This document shows positions 7,937 through 16,763 of a stretch of 64,000 bases of DNA, in pieces. Source of the DNA: an uncultured Bacteroidales bacterium. GTDB lineage: Bacteria; Bacteroidota; Bacteroidia; Bacteroidales; F082. Both the position numbers and the translations under genes were made by a program. The stretch is from positions 1 to 64,000 of the forward strand of contig CAJOIF010000006.1 of assembly GCA_905234765.1 (NCBI GenBank), in the 5' to 3' direction. Positions within the stretch are counted from its first letter, which is position 1. The number at the start of each line of letters is the position of its first letter. A model generated the notes under the pieces. The model searched no databases and was not told the origin of the DNA. It was given only the letters and a program-made list of their open reading frames with translations.

Positions 7937-8200
7937 ATGAAAAAAACAGCATTAACCCTCGCAATCGTCCTCGGACTGGGAATGACCGCCTTTGCCGATG
8001 GCGACAATAACAACGGTGGCTTGTTCAAGCGCGGCACAGAGTCTAGCGACAACGCTACGGGCACTCGCACGGAATCGCTCATGCTGCCTGGCAGCCACGG
8101 TCAAGACAATGACCAGAGCTCACCCTTGGGCAGCGGCGTGGCCGTGTTGCTCGGCCTTGGCGCAGCCTACCTCGTAGCCAAGCGCAGTAAGGAAGAGTAA
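7937..8200 (+). CDS. Small exported protein with C-terminal PLGSG-TM-basic tail
   Basis: 87 residues from the ATG at 7937; the longer frame to 7823 runs through the palindromic repeat and is rejected. An N-terminal signal peptide (MKKTALTLAIVLGLGMTAFA) precedes a short polar Asn/Asp/Ser-rich stretch. The end is SSPLGSGVAVLLGLGAAYLVAKRSKEE: a PLGSG motif, a hydrophobic helix and a basic tail. That tripartite end resembles CTERM-type sorting signals or simple membrane anchors. I recognise no enzyme family. It lies downstream of the T9SS LRR gene and may share its transcript. Confidence 0.75.
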   Translation: MKKTALTLAIVLGLGMTAFADGDNNNGGLFKRGTESSDNATGTRTESLMLPGSHGQDNDQSSPLGSGVAVLLGLGAAYLVAKRSKEE

Positions 8201-8203
8201 ACT

Positions 8204-8226
8204 CGCGTTATTGTTACGATGACAAA
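8204..8226 (+). repeat. 23-nt motif preceding terminator, copy 2
   Basis: Same as 4468-4490 with a single A-to-G change, which keeps the GTTAT/ATGAC hairpin through a G-U pair. It starts 4 nt after a stop codon and directly precedes a terminator. Confidence 0.6.
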
Positions 8227-8230
8227 AGAG

Positions 8231-8260
8231 AATCCTGCCCAAACGGGTGGGATTTTTTTT
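8231..8260 (+). terminator. Rho-independent terminator after the small exported protein
   Basis: AATCCTGCCC / GGGTGGGATT (two wobble pairs), loop AAAC, then a run of eight T. Confidence 0.8.
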
Positions 8261-8261
8261 G

Positions 8262-9512
8262 TCAAATGCTATTAGCATCCAACAAGAAATCGAACAAACT
8301 TAGGGTAACAATGCCTTGTTCATCTGTTTTTTGTTTAATATCGTCACCAACGATGATTATTTTCCGGAAATTATCGTGAATGTTGTTTAGAGAACGCTTT
8401 TCCTGTATCGATTTTTCTTTTGTGGGCATACGGTAGGAAGATTGGATGTAGATTCGTTCCGCACCTTTATTGATTACGAAATCAACCTCCAAAGGTAGTC
8501 TGACACTTTTGCCTTCTGCATTAGTCGTCCATGTTTCAACCAAACCGACATCGACACGATAGCCACGCATACGCAACTCATTGTAAAGGATGTTTTCCAT
8601 GATATGTGTCTCTTCCTGTTGGCGAAAGTTCAATATGGCAGCACGCACGCCCAAATCCGTAAAATAATACTTTGTTTCTGTGCCAATGTATTTCCGACCT
8701 TTAACGTCATATCGCAACGCTTCTTCAATCATGAAGGCATCTTGAAGATACTGGATATAATCTCTTATAGTGCTATCTTTTATGTTTGTTTTTTCAGCCG
8801 AACGAAATGTATTGCTAATTCGTAAAGCATTGGTTGATGATCCTATACCTGATGCCAAAACTTTTATCAGTTGACGGAGACCTTCCTTGTTTCTCAGATG
8901 GTTTCGCTCGACAATATCCTTTAAATAGGTAAGTTCATAAAGATCTATCAAGTACTCTATCTTCTTTTCTTCACTTTCGATTTGCAAGATTTGTGGCAAG
9001 CCTCCAAAGGTGTAGTAGTCTTTCCATGCTTTGCTTCTTTCTCCGCCTACTGCAGAGAAATATTCACTGAATGACAACGGGAAAAGGTGTATCTCGTCAC
9101 CTCTGCCACGAAATTCAGTCACTACATCTTTTGAAAGGAATTTGGAGTTGGATCCCGATACATACACATCCAAACGCTTGTCTTGCATCAAGCTTAACAG
9201 CAGTTCTTCGAAGTTTTCAATCAGTTGCACTTCATCCAAAATGACATAATGTACAAGCCCGTCTGACTGAATCTTGCTGTCAATGAAATCCAATAGTGTA
9301 TCAGGATTGCGCAAATGTTTGTTTCGGAGATTGTCCAATGAGATTTCAATGATATGGTCCTCTGAAACACCTTGTTCCTTCAAGTAGTTGTGAAATATTG
9401 TCATCAATAGGAACGACTTGCCGCAACGACGGATTCCAGTTACGATCTTCACCATCCCATTGCCTTTTGCGGCAATCAATTGTTTGAGGTATTTTTCGCG
9501 TTGAATAATCAT
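8262..9512 (-). CDS. AAA ATPase with DUF4143 domain
   Basis: 416 residues from the ATG at 9512 (MIIQREKYLKQLIAAK). The longer frame runs into the divergent uvrB gene and crosses a promoter, so it is rejected. Walker A is GIRRCGKSFLL and Walker B is VILDEVQLI, followed by the FPLSFSEY segment and a C-terminal DUF4143 nuclease-like domain (LEVDFVIN...). This AAA_14/DUF4143 family is abundant and multi-copy in Bacteroidota; function is unknown. A second, more divergent member lies at 60367. Confidence 0.88.
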   Translation of the reverse strand: MIIQREKYLKQLIAAKGNGMVKIVTGIRRCGKSFLLMTIFHNYLKEQGVSEDHIIEISLDNLRNKHLRNPDTLLDFIDSKIQSDGLVHYVILDEVQLIENFEELLLSLMQDKRLDVYVSGSNSKFLSKDVVTEFRGRGDEIHLFPLSFSEYFSAVGGERSKAWKDYYTFGGLPQILQIESEEKKIEYLIDLYELTYLKDIVERNHLRNKEGLRQLIKVLASGIGSSTNALRISNTFRSAEKTNIKDSTIRDYIQYLQDAFMIEEALRYDVKGRKYIGTETKYYFTDLGVRAAILNFRQQEETHIMENILYNELRMRGYRVDVGLVETWTTNAEGKSVRLPLEVDFVINKGAERIYIQSSYRMPTKEKSIQEKRSLNNIHDNFRKIIIVGDDIKQKTDEQGIVTLSLFDFLLDANSI

Positions 9513-9553
9513 ATAGGGTGTAATTTTTGTGGACCACCACGGATTTTTGACTG

Positions 9554-9561
9554 CAAAAATA
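9554..9561 (-). promoter_or_regulatory. -7 element TATTTTTG for the DUF4143 ATPase
   Basis: Exact match on the minus strand, 41 nt before the ATG at 9512. Confidence 0.6.
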
Positions 9562-9644
9562 AAGTTTTCCTGATAATCATAAGGATAATTTAGTGTTTTT
9601 TCAAGATTTTTCTCATCTTCTCCAAGTAAGAGTTGCTTTCTTCG

Positions 9645-9652
9645 TATTTTTG
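9645..9652 (+). promoter_or_regulatory. -7 element TATTTTTG for uvrB-recQ
   Basis: Ends only 8 nt before the uvrB ATG, so the transcript probably has little or no leader. Confidence 0.65.
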
Positions 9653-9660
9653 CAATCATT

Positions 9661-11679
9661 ATGAACTTCAAACTTGTCTCCGATTTCAAGCCCACTGGCG
9701 ACCAACCTGAAGCCATCAAGCAGTTGGTGGACGGATTGGAACGCGGTGACCGTGCCCAGACGTTGCTCGGCGTGACGGGCTCGGGCAAGACCTTCACCAT
9801 CGCCAATGTGTTGGCACAGCTGAACCGTCCCGCCTTAGTGTTGAGTCACAACAAGACCCTTGCAGCACAGCTCTATGGCGAGTTCAAGCAGTTCTTTCCC
9901 GAGAACGCGGTGGAGTATTTCGTTTCTTATTACGACTACTATCAGCCCGAGGCCTTCATTCCCGCTACCAACACCTATATAGAAAAGGACCTCGCCATCA
10001 ACGCGGAAATCGACAAGATGCGTTTGGCGACGACTTCGGCCTTGCTCTCGGGACGGCGGGACATTATCGTAGTGTCCTCGGTGTCGTGCCTTTACGGTAT
10101 CGGCAACCCCGACGACTTCGGCAAGAACGTCATCTATCTCGAACTCGGTGCCAAGATGAGCCGCGACGAGGTGGCCAAGGCCTTGGTGGGTGCCTTGTAT
10201 GTGCGTAACGAGATTGAGTTTACACAAGGCAAGTTCCGCATCAAAGGGGAGACGATGGATGTGTTTCCGGCCTATGCCGACATCGCCTATCGTATTGTGT
10301 TCTGGGACGACGAAATCGACAGTCTGGAGAGTTTCAACCCGGTCACGGGCAGAAGAATAGAGGAACTCTCAGAATTGACATTGTTTCCTGCCAACATCTT
10401 CGTCACCTCGCAAAGCAAATTGAACTCCGCCTTGGTGGAGATACAGGACGACATGTTCAAGCAGGCCGAGTATTTCCGCGAGATAGGGAAGAACTTGGAA
10501 GCCAAGCGTTTGGAAGACCGCGTGAACTTTGACATTGAGATGATGAAGGAGTTGGGCTATTGCTCAGGCATCGAGAACTACTCACGCTATTTCGATGGGC
10601 GCAGCCCAGGTACACGGCCTTTCTGCCTCTTGGACTATTTCCCCGATGACTTCATCACCATCATCGACGAGAGCCATGTCACCATCCCGCAAATCCGAGG
10701 GATGCACGGCGGCGACCGTTCCCGCAAGCAGACCTTGGTGGAATATGGCTTCCGTCTGCCATCAGCTTTGGACAACAGACCCTTGCAGTTTGATGAGTTT
10801 GAGGCACTTACGGGACAGACCGTATATGTCAGCGCTACGCCCGCCGACTTCGAGTTGCAGCAGAGCGAAGGCGTGTATGTGGAGCAACTGATTCGTCCCA
10901 CAGGGCTGCTTGACCCGTTGATCGAGGTGCGTCCCAGCCTCAACCAAGTCGATGACCTCATAGACGAAATCCACAAGGTGGTGGAGAAGAACCAACGCGT
11001 GCTTGTCACGACCTTGACGAAACGAATGGCCGAGGAACTGAACACCTATCTCAATGGCCTGAAAATCAAGACGCGATACATCCACTCCGATGTGGAGACC
11101 ATGGAACGTGTGGAAATCCTGACGGGTCTCCGCATGGGCGACTTTGATGTGTTGGTCGGTGTAAACCTCCTTCGTGAGGGCTTGGACTTGCCCGAAGTCA
11201 GTCTTGTGGCCATCCTCGATGCCGACAAGGAAGGCTTTTTGCGTTCCGAGCGTTCCCTGACGCAAACGGCGGGTCGTGCCGCCCGCAATGCCGAGAGCAA
11301 GGTCATCATGTACGCCGACACCATCACCGACTCGATGCGCAAGACCATCGACGAGACCGCGCGTCGTCGCGCCAAGCAAATGGCTTACAATGAGGCACAT
11401 GGCATTGTCCCCAAGACCATTGTCAAAGCCATTGATAATGCACTCGGCACGTTGAAAGGCGAAGCGCACGCTCCAGTAGCTTATGGTGATGGGGCTTCTC
11501 AGATGACTATGGCAGCCGAAAGCCAAACGGTATACAAGTCGAAAGAACAACTTCAGAAAGCCATCCAACAGGCTAAGAGAAACATGGAACGCGCTGTCAA
11601 GGAAATGGACTTCCTCGCGGCGGCCAACTACCGCGACGAAATGCTCCAGTTGCAGATCGAAATCGAAAAAATGCAATAA
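9661..11679 (+). CDS. uvrB: Excinuclease ABC subunit UvrB
   Basis: 672 residues, full length. UvrB is the damage-verifying helicase-like subunit of nucleotide excision repair, loaded by UvrA and recruiting UvrC. Walker A is GVTGSGKT (about 37-44). The beta-hairpin region YYDYYQPEAF is present, as are the IIDESHVT and SATPADFE helicase motifs. The last 40 residues form the UVR domain that contacts UvrC. recQ starts 2 bp after the stop, forming a DNA-repair operon. Confidence 0.97.
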   Translation: MNFKLVSDFKPTGDQPEAIKQLVDGLERGDRAQTLLGVTGSGKTFTIANVLAQLNRPALVLSHNKTLAAQLYGEFKQFFPENAVEYFVSYYDYYQPEAFIPATNTYIEKDLAINAEIDKMRLATTSALLSGRRDIIVVSSVSCLYGIGNPDDFGKNVIYLELGAKMSRDEVAKALVGALYVRNEIEFTQGKFRIKGETMDVFPAYADIAYRIVFWDDEIDSLESFNPVTGRRIEELSELTLFPANIFVTSQSKLNSALVEIQDDMFKQAEYFREIGKNLEAKRLEDRVNFDIEMMKELGYCSGIENYSRYFDGRSPGTRPFCLLDYFPDDFITIIDESHVTIPQIRGMHGGDRSRKQTLVEYGFRLPSALDNRPLQFDEFEALTGQTVYVSATPADFELQQSEGVYVEQLIRPTGLLDPLIEVRPSLNQVDDLIDEIHKVVEKNQRVLVTTLTKRMAEELNTYLNGLKIKTRYIHSDVETMERVEILTGLRMGDFDVLVGVNLLREGLDLPEVSLVAILDADKEGFLRSERSLTQTAGRAARNAESKVIMYADTITDSMRKTIDETARRRAKQMAYNEAHGIVPKTIVKAIDNALGTLKGEAHAPVAYGDGASQMTMAAESQTVYKSKEQLQKAIQQAKRNMERAVKEMDFLAAANYRDEMLQLQIEIEKMQ

Positions 11680-11681
11680 CC

Positions 11682-13601
11682 ATGTCTGCCACCACTCGCG
11701 CCATATTGAAGCAGTATTGGGGCTATCCCAGTTTTCGCCCTTTGCAGGAAGACATTGTCGATTCGGTGATGGCAGGCAAGGACACCTTAGCCCTGTTGCC
11801 TACGGGTGGCGGCAAGAGCATCTGTTTCCAGGTGCCGGCTATGGCGATGGAAGGGCTCTGTCTTGTCATCACGCCGCTCATTGCACTGATGAAGGACCAG
11901 GTGGCGCATCTTGTGGAGAAGGGCATTCCTGCTGCGGCCATCTATTCGGGAATGCATCCCGATGAGTTGGAACTGGCATTCAACCAAGCGGCTTACGGTA
12001 GGTTGAAGTTTTTATATGTTTCGCCCGAACGCTTGCAGACCAATGCTTTCATTGAGGCTTTGAAGCGGATGAAGGTCTGCCTTTTGGCCGTCGACGAGTC
12101 GCACTGCATCTCGCAATGGGGCTATGACTTTCGTCCTCCGTATCTGAAAATCGCAGACATTAGGCCATATATGCCGAAGACGCCAGTCCTTGCCTTGACA
12201 GCCACAGCGACGGCCAAGGTGGTCGACGACATCCAAGTGCGCCTTGGTTTTAAGCGCAAGAACGTCTTTCAAAGCAGTTTTGAGCGCAAGAACGTGACTT
12301 ATAACGTGTATCACGAAGCTGACAAATACGGTGTGTTGCGCCGCAAGTTGGAGGCCATGGTTGAAGGCAGTGCCATCGTGTATGTGCGCAACCGCAAACG
12401 TACGCAGGTCATTGCCGACTGGCTCAATTCGGTGGGCATCTCGGCCACGTTTTATCATGCTGGCTTGGATGCCAAGACACGTGACGAACGCCAGGACTTG
12501 TGGATGAGGGGTAAGGTGAAGGTGATTGCGGCTACCAATGCTTTCGGTATGGGCATCGACAAGCCCGACGTGCGTCTCGTCATCCATATGGACCTGCCCG
12601 ACAGCATTGAGGCTTATTTCCAGGAGGCAGGTCGTGCGGGTCGTGACTTGAAGCCGTCCGAAGCTTTTCTGCTCGTTTCTCCTGCCGATATCAAGAAGTT
12701 GCAGGATGATTTGTCCCAGTCGTTTCCTGAATTGGAACGTATCAAGTTGATATACAACGCATTGGGAAATTATTTCAACATTCCTGTTGGGGCAGGGGAG
12801 AACGTGTCGTATCCATTGGTGATCGGTGACTTTGCCAATCGTTATGGCTTTAATGTCTTAGAGGTGTTCCACACTTTGAAAATCCTTGAAAAAGAGGGTT
12901 TTATCCTGCTTTCAGATAGCTTTGACGAGCCTTCCAAGGTGATGATTAAGGCATCGCGTGATGATGTGTACGGTTTTCAAGTCAACAATCCACAATATAG
13001 CGAGTTGATTAAGTGTATGTTGCGTAGCTTGCCAGGTGTGATGACCGATTTTGTGAAGATCAACGAAGAGGTTTTGGCTAAAAAGACCAATTTGACATCT
13101 GAGAAGGTGATGGAGCAGTTGAAAAAGCTGGAATCGTATAATTTCCTTTCCTATGCGCCACGTAATGACAAGCCACAGGTGTTGTTTTTGTCTGAATTTG
13201 TTGATACAAAGCACTTTGGGCTGTCAAAAGAGAATTACTATGACCGTAAGAAAGATGCTGAGGAGCGTGTGAAGGCGGTTGTCGATTTTGTGAACAACGA
13301 TGAGGAATGCCGTAGCGTGCAGTTATTGCGCTATTTCAATGAGAAGACAAAGAAAATGTGTGGCCGTTGTGATGTTTGTTTGAAACATATGTCAGCAAGA
13401 AAAGTTGATTATCAAAACATTGAGGATCGTTTGACGGAATTGGTTGGAGAGGGGGAGATGCCGTTGAATGATGTAATGAAGCAATGTTCCGACATGGAGG
13501 AGGACCGTGTCTTGGATGCCATCCGTTTCCTTGTTGACAACGGGGTGCTCCAGTTTGGCGGCAGCAGGCTCTCGAAAGGCAACAAAAAAAGCCGTCGTTG
13601 A
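11682..13601 (+). CDS. recQ: ATP-dependent DNA helicase RecQ (short form)
   Basis: 639 residues. It is a 3'-5' DNA helicase of recombination and fork repair. Walker A is LLPTGGGKS (about 38-46); DEAH box is AVDESHCISQWGYDFRP; motif VI is QEAGRAGRD. The zinc-binding RQC region shows C-x-R...CGRCDVC, and a winged-helix end follows. I see no C-terminal HRDC domain, so it is shorter than E. coli-type RecQ with HRDC. The stop codon TGA lies in the loop of the terminator hairpin. Transcribed with uvrB. Confidence 0.95.
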   Translation: MSATTRAILKQYWGYPSFRPLQEDIVDSVMAGKDTLALLPTGGGKSICFQVPAMAMEGLCLVITPLIALMKDQVAHLVEKGIPAAAIYSGMHPDELELAFNQAAYGRLKFLYVSPERLQTNAFIEALKRMKVCLLAVDESHCISQWGYDFRPPYLKIADIRPYMPKTPVLALTATATAKVVDDIQVRLGFKRKNVFQSSFERKNVTYNVYHEADKYGVLRRKLEAMVEGSAIVYVRNRKRTQVIADWLNSVGISATFYHAGLDAKTRDERQDLWMRGKVKVIAATNAFGMGIDKPDVRLVIHMDLPDSIEAYFQEAGRAGRDLKPSEAFLLVSPADIKKLQDDLSQSFPELERIKLIYNALGNYFNIPVGAGENVSYPLVIGDFANRYGFNVLEVFHTLKILEKEGFILLSDSFDEPSKVMIKASRDDVYGFQVNNPQYSELIKCMLRSLPGVMTDFVKINEEVLAKKTNLTSEKVMEQLKKLESYNFLSYAPRNDKPQVLFLSEFVDTKHFGLSKENYYDRKKDAEERVKAVVDFVNNDEECRSVQLLRYFNEKTKKMCGRCDVCLKHMSARKVDYQNIEDRLTELVGEGEMPLNDVMKQCSDMEEDRVLDAIRFLVDNGVLQFGGSRLSKGNKKSRR

Positions 13602-13615
13602 CGACGGCTTTTTTT
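13584..13615. terminator. Bidirectional terminator between recQ and the HU gene
   Basis: AAAAAAGCCGTCG/CGACGGCTTTTTT with a TTGA loop. A-run on one side and T-run on the other allow termination in both directions. The recQ stop codon TGA (13599-13601) forms part of the loop. Confidence 0.85.
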
Positions 13616-13633
13616 CTTTGTCTTTGCTAGTGC

Positions 13634-13897
13634 TTATTTCAGCAGATTGCTGGCGGGTTTGAACTTCACAACCTTCTTGGCAGCGATCTTGATGGTCTTG
13701 CCGGTGCGGGGGTTGCGGCCTTGTCTGGCGGGGCGCTCGTTCACACCCATAGTACCGAAGCCAACGAGGGCAATCTTGCCACCCTTCTTCAGTTCGGCTT
13801 TTGAAACTTCCATGATGGCATCGATAGCCTTTCTTGCATCAACCTTGGTCATGCCAGCCTTTTCGGCAACGGCATTGATTAATTCTACTTTGTTCAT
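13634..13897 (-). CDS. hup: HU family DNA-binding protein
   Basis: 87 residues, typical HU length. It bends and compacts DNA as a dimer. Recognised from MNKVELINAVAEKAGMTKVDA, the GFGTM turn and the beta-arm ERPARQGRNPRTGKTI. It is monocistronic with its own TACTTTTG promoter and the shared terminator. About 140 bp upstream is AT-rich, with long A and T runs and no gene. Confidence 0.96.
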   Translation of the reverse strand: MNKVELINAVAEKAGMTKVDARKAIDAIMEVSKAELKKGGKIALVGFGTMGVNERPARQGRNPRTGKTIKIAAKKVVKFKPASNLLK

Positions 13898-13931
13898 TTT
13901 ATAATATTTAGTTGGTTAAACGTTTAAGCCA

Positions 13932-13939
13932 CAAAAGTA
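13932..13939 (-). promoter_or_regulatory. -7 element TACTTTTG for the HU gene
   Basis: Exact TAnnTTTG on the minus strand, 34 nt before the ATG at 13897. Confidence 0.6.
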
Positions 13940-14035
13940 ATATATTTTTGAATAAAACAAGTGTTTTTTTTGAAAAATGGACATTTTTTCAAAAAAAAGT
14001 TCAAAAAAGAGCATTTTTGGACTTCTTAACAGCCA

Positions 14036-14995
14036 TTAAGACGCCATCCAGACACCGTTGAAGGGTGTGCCGCGCAAAAACTCGGCGATGCTCATGCGTT
14101 TTTTTCCAGCCTGTTGCACCTCGGTGAGATGGATGAAGCCGTCGCGAACTGTTACCTTAAGAAAAGTTTTGTTGTCGGTGGTGACGTTGCCTGCACAGGA
14201 TACGTTTCTATCGGGGACGAACGTGCAGGCGAAGATCTTCAGTTCAAGGCTTTCGTGGCTTGAAGAACGCAGCAATGTGTGGGCGGCAGGGTAGGGCGAT
14301 AGACCACGCACATGGTTGTATATGTTTTGTCCATTTTGACTCCAGTCCACATTGCAAAAGTCTTTTGTGATTTTCGGCGCAGGTTTCAACTCGCCTTGTT
14401 CCATTTCGCTTTGTTCCAACGCACATACGTCACCTTGTTCAATTTTTTGGATGGTCTCAACCACCACTTTGTTACCGAGTAACATCAGTTCGTCATGAAG
14501 TTCGCCTGCCGTTTCGTCGGGTCGGATGGCGACACGCTCTCGCATGATGACGGCTCCTTTGTCTATTTCTTCGTTGAGGAAGAAGGTGGTCAGGCCAGTC
14601 TCTGTCTCTCCATTGATGATGGCGAAGTTGATGGGAGCTGCACCACGATACTGGGGCAGCAGTGAGGCGTGAAGGTTGAAGGTACCGAGACGCGGCATCT
14701 GCCAAACTACAGCAGGTAACATCCTGAATGCCACCACAATAAATAAGTCGGCACGATAGGATAACAGTTGCTCCAAGAACGTCGGATCTTTGAGTTTTTC
14801 GGGTTGGAGCAGGGGTAATTCGTGCTCCAAGGCGACTTTCTTCACCTCTGAATACTGGATTTTACGTCCCCTTCCAGCGGGTTTGTCGGGCATGGTGACG
14901 ACGGCAGCCACCTCGTAGCCTGCTTTTAGGATGGCTTCAAGTTGCGAAGCGGCGAATTCTGGCGTTCCGAAATAGACGATCCTCAGTTTTTCCAT
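14036..14995 (-). CDS. fmt: Methionyl-tRNA formyltransferase
   Basis: 319 residues, full length. It formylates Met on initiator tRNA using 10-formyltetrahydrofolate. Recognised from MEKLRIVYFGTPEFAASQLEAI, the folate-site region (FNLHASLLPQYRGAAPINFAIINGE, key residues N, H and the following SLLP loop) and a C-terminal tRNA-binding domain. It lies downstream of a TPR gene but beyond that gene's terminator. No TAnnTTTG is seen in the 74 bp between them, so its promoter is unclear. Confidence 0.96.
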   Translation of the reverse strand: MEKLRIVYFGTPEFAASQLEAILKAGYEVAAVVTMPDKPAGRGRKIQYSEVKKVALEHELPLLQPEKLKDPTFLEQLLSYRADLFIVVAFRMLPAVVWQMPRLGTFNLHASLLPQYRGAAPINFAIINGETETGLTTFFLNEEIDKGAVIMRERVAIRPDETAGELHDELMLLGNKVVVETIQKIEQGDVCALEQSEMEQGELKPAPKITKDFCNVDWSQNGQNIYNHVRGLSPYPAAHTLLRSSSHESLELKIFACTFVPDRNVSCAGNVTTDNKTFLKVTVRDGFIHLTEVQQAGKKRMSIAEFLRGTPFNGVWMAS

Positions 14996-15006
14996 GTGTT
15001 GTAAGC

Positions 15007-15037
15007 GAAAAAAAACTGGCCCGTATCAACGGGCCAG
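15007..15037 (-). terminator. Terminator after the TPR membrane protein gene
   Basis: CTGGCCCG / CGGGCCAG with a 6-nt loop; on the minus strand a run of eight T follows. It separates the TPR gene from fmt. Confidence 0.8.
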
Positions 15038-15069
15038 CTCAAAAGCAACTTTGTTTAACCCTAAAAATC

Positions 15070-15756
15070 TTATTTCATCTTTTCCTCAAGGTAAGCAATG
15101 TTCTTGCTGATTTCGAAAGCTTCATTGCTCAGCGGATATTCCTTCTTGAGGTATTTGTATGCCTCTAATGCCTTGCCATAGTTGCCCATGATTTCATAGG
15201 TCATGCCCTCCTTGACGAGGAACATGGGCGAAGTGAAGTCGTTGGGGCTCTTGCGGGCAGCCTTGGCGTAGTTGGCAGCGGCGTTGGCGTTGTCGCCAAG
15301 TTGCATATAACAGTCGCCAATGGCTCCAAGGGCCATAGGGGCAAGGATTTGGTCTTTGCCGTTGTATTTCTTGAGTTGCTCGATGGCATCCTGATAGTTG
15401 CCTTGCTTCATCAGGCTGATGCCGGCGTAGTAACGTGCCAGCTTGCCGGTCTTGGTTGAACCATAACTGCTGCTGATGTCGAGGAAACCGAGGTTGTTGC
15501 CATCGCCGTTGAGCGCGTTGTCGTATTGTTCGTTTTCAAAATACTGCTGTGCCTTGAAAATCTGGGCGCTGGCGGTCGCATTGCGCTTGTTCATGTACTT
15601 GGTGACACCAAAAATGCCGAAGGCAACGACCAAAAGGGCGATAAGGATAATCCAAAGCGTCTTCTGGTTGTTTTCAATCCAAAGTTCGGTTTTGCTTAAG
15701 GCTTCTTCAACGTTTTCGAGCCTCTCGTCTCCTTGTTTTGTGTTCTGTTGTGCCAT
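15070..15756 (-). CDS. Membrane-anchored tetratricopeptide repeat protein
   Basis: 228 residues. A charged N-terminal segment is followed by one transmembrane helix (TLWIILIALLVVAFGIFGV, about 34-52) and then TPR units (ARYYAGISLMKQGNYQDAIEQL, LGAIGDCYMQLGDNANAAANY, EIMGNYGKALEAYKYL). The architecture resembles YfgM/TPR_21 proteins: N-terminus in the cytoplasm, TPRs in the periplasm, a likely scaffold role in envelope protein folding. Function inferred from architecture only. Confidence 0.85.
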   Translation of the reverse strand: MAQQNTKQGDERLENVEEALSKTELWIENNQKTLWIILIALLVVAFGIFGVTKYMNKRNATASAQIFKAQQYFENEQYDNALNGDGNNLGFLDISSSYGSTKTGKLARYYAGISLMKQGNYQDAIEQLKKYNGKDQILAPMALGAIGDCYMQLGDNANAAANYAKAARKSPNDFTSPMFLVKEGMTYEIMGNYGKALEAYKYLKKEYPLSNEAFEISKNIAYLEEKMK

Positions 15757-15778
15757 ATCAATTCAAAATTTTGAGGTG

Positions 15779-15786
15779 CAAAAATA
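15779..15786 (-). promoter_or_regulatory. -7 element TATTTTTG for the TPR membrane protein
   Basis: Exact match on the minus strand, 22 nt before the ATG at 15756. Confidence 0.6.
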
Positions 15787-15921
15787 CGCTTTTTAAGGAT
15801 ATGAAAGGCCATTTTTTTTAATTTTTGAGTTTTATTTTTGTTTTCATGTTGTAATACACTGATTTATAGTTGTTTGTTGGATTAAATTTGTGTGGCATTT
15901 TTACGTTAGGTGAAATTGTTG

Positions 15922-15929
15922 TATTTTTG
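15922..15929 (+). promoter_or_regulatory. -7 element TATTTTTG for the TrmH-type gene
   Basis: Lies 22 nt before ATG 15952 and inside the longer open frame starting at 15910, so the downstream start is preferred. Confidence 0.6.
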
Positions 15930-15951
15930 TGCACCTTATATAATATGTTTG

Positions 15952-16698
15952 ATGAAGAAATCCATTGTTTATGACAGACGCGAGGCACAGGAAACTGGTG
16001 CATCGGACTTTGGCGCACGTGAATCGGCTTTGCTTGGTTTTCTGACGCAATTCATCACTGAGGAGCGCAAGCAGCGTTTTGAGGAAGTGCTCGACTATCG
16101 TACTCGCCACATCACGGTGGTGCTTGAGGACATTTTTCAGCCGCACAATGCCAGCGCGGTTTTGCGCAGCTGCGATCTTCGTGGGGTGCAGGATGTCCAT
16201 ATTGTTGAAAACTCCAATCATTACGATGTGAATCCCGAAGTGGTGATGGGCAGTACGAAATGGCTGAATCTGTATCATTATGAAAGTGAGGCGTTCAATA
16301 CGCCGGCTGCCTATGCGCATCTGCACGAAATGGGCTATAAGATTGTGGCTACCTGTCCCCATCGTGATGATTTCACGCCCGACACCTTGCCGTTGGACCA
16401 GCCTGTGGCTTTGGTTTTCGGAACCGAGAAACTGGGCTTGTCGGACTATGCAGTGGAAAATGCGGACATGCACGTTCGCATTCCTATGTTCGGATTCACG
16501 GAGAGTTACAACATCAGTGTTTCGGCAGCCTTGCTGTTGTATTCGCTTACGGAGCGTCTCCATGCTGCGACCGACATCGATTGGCATCTCACCGAAGTGG
16601 AACGCAATGCGCTGCGCCTACAATGGACGCGCCGCACGCTGAGCCGTATACGCCAGTATGAGCGGAAATTTGTTGAGTTGCATCCTGAATTTCGCTGA
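15952..16698 (+). CDS. TrmH-family tRNA/rRNA 2'-O-methyltransferase
   Basis: 248 residues from the ATG at 15952. It is a SPOUT (trefoil-knot) methyltransferase that uses SAM. Motif 1 is NASAVLRSCDLRGVQDVHIV, motif 2 is LVFGTEKLGLSD, and motif 3 is IPMFGFTESYNISVSAALLL. The overall pattern is closest to TrmH, which methylates G18 of tRNA; SpoU-type rRNA targets cannot be excluded. A C-terminal basic helix (RRTLSRIRQYERKF) probably binds RNA. Monocistronic. Confidence 0.92.
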   Translation: MKKSIVYDRREAQETGASDFGARESALLGFLTQFITEERKQRFEEVLDYRTRHITVVLEDIFQPHNASAVLRSCDLRGVQDVHIVENSNHYDVNPEVVMGSTKWLNLYHYESEAFNTPAAYAHLHEMGYKIVATCPHRDDFTPDTLPLDQPVALVFGTEKLGLSDYAVENADMHVRIPMFGFTESYNISVSAALLLYSLTERLHAATDIDWHLTEVERNALRLQWTRRTLSRIRQYERKFVELHPEFR

Positions 16699-16736
16699 TT
16701 TTTTTCAATGCCGATGCGATGTATCAAAAAAAGAAC

Positions 16737-16744
16737 TATCTTTG
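16737..16744 (+). promoter_or_regulatory. -7 element TATCTTTG for the Cys-rich lipoprotein cluster
   Basis: Exact TAnnTTTG 19 nt before ATG 16764, overlapping the longer open frame that starts at 16719. Confidence 0.6.
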
Positions 16745-16763
16745 CAGTGTAAAACATGACAGA

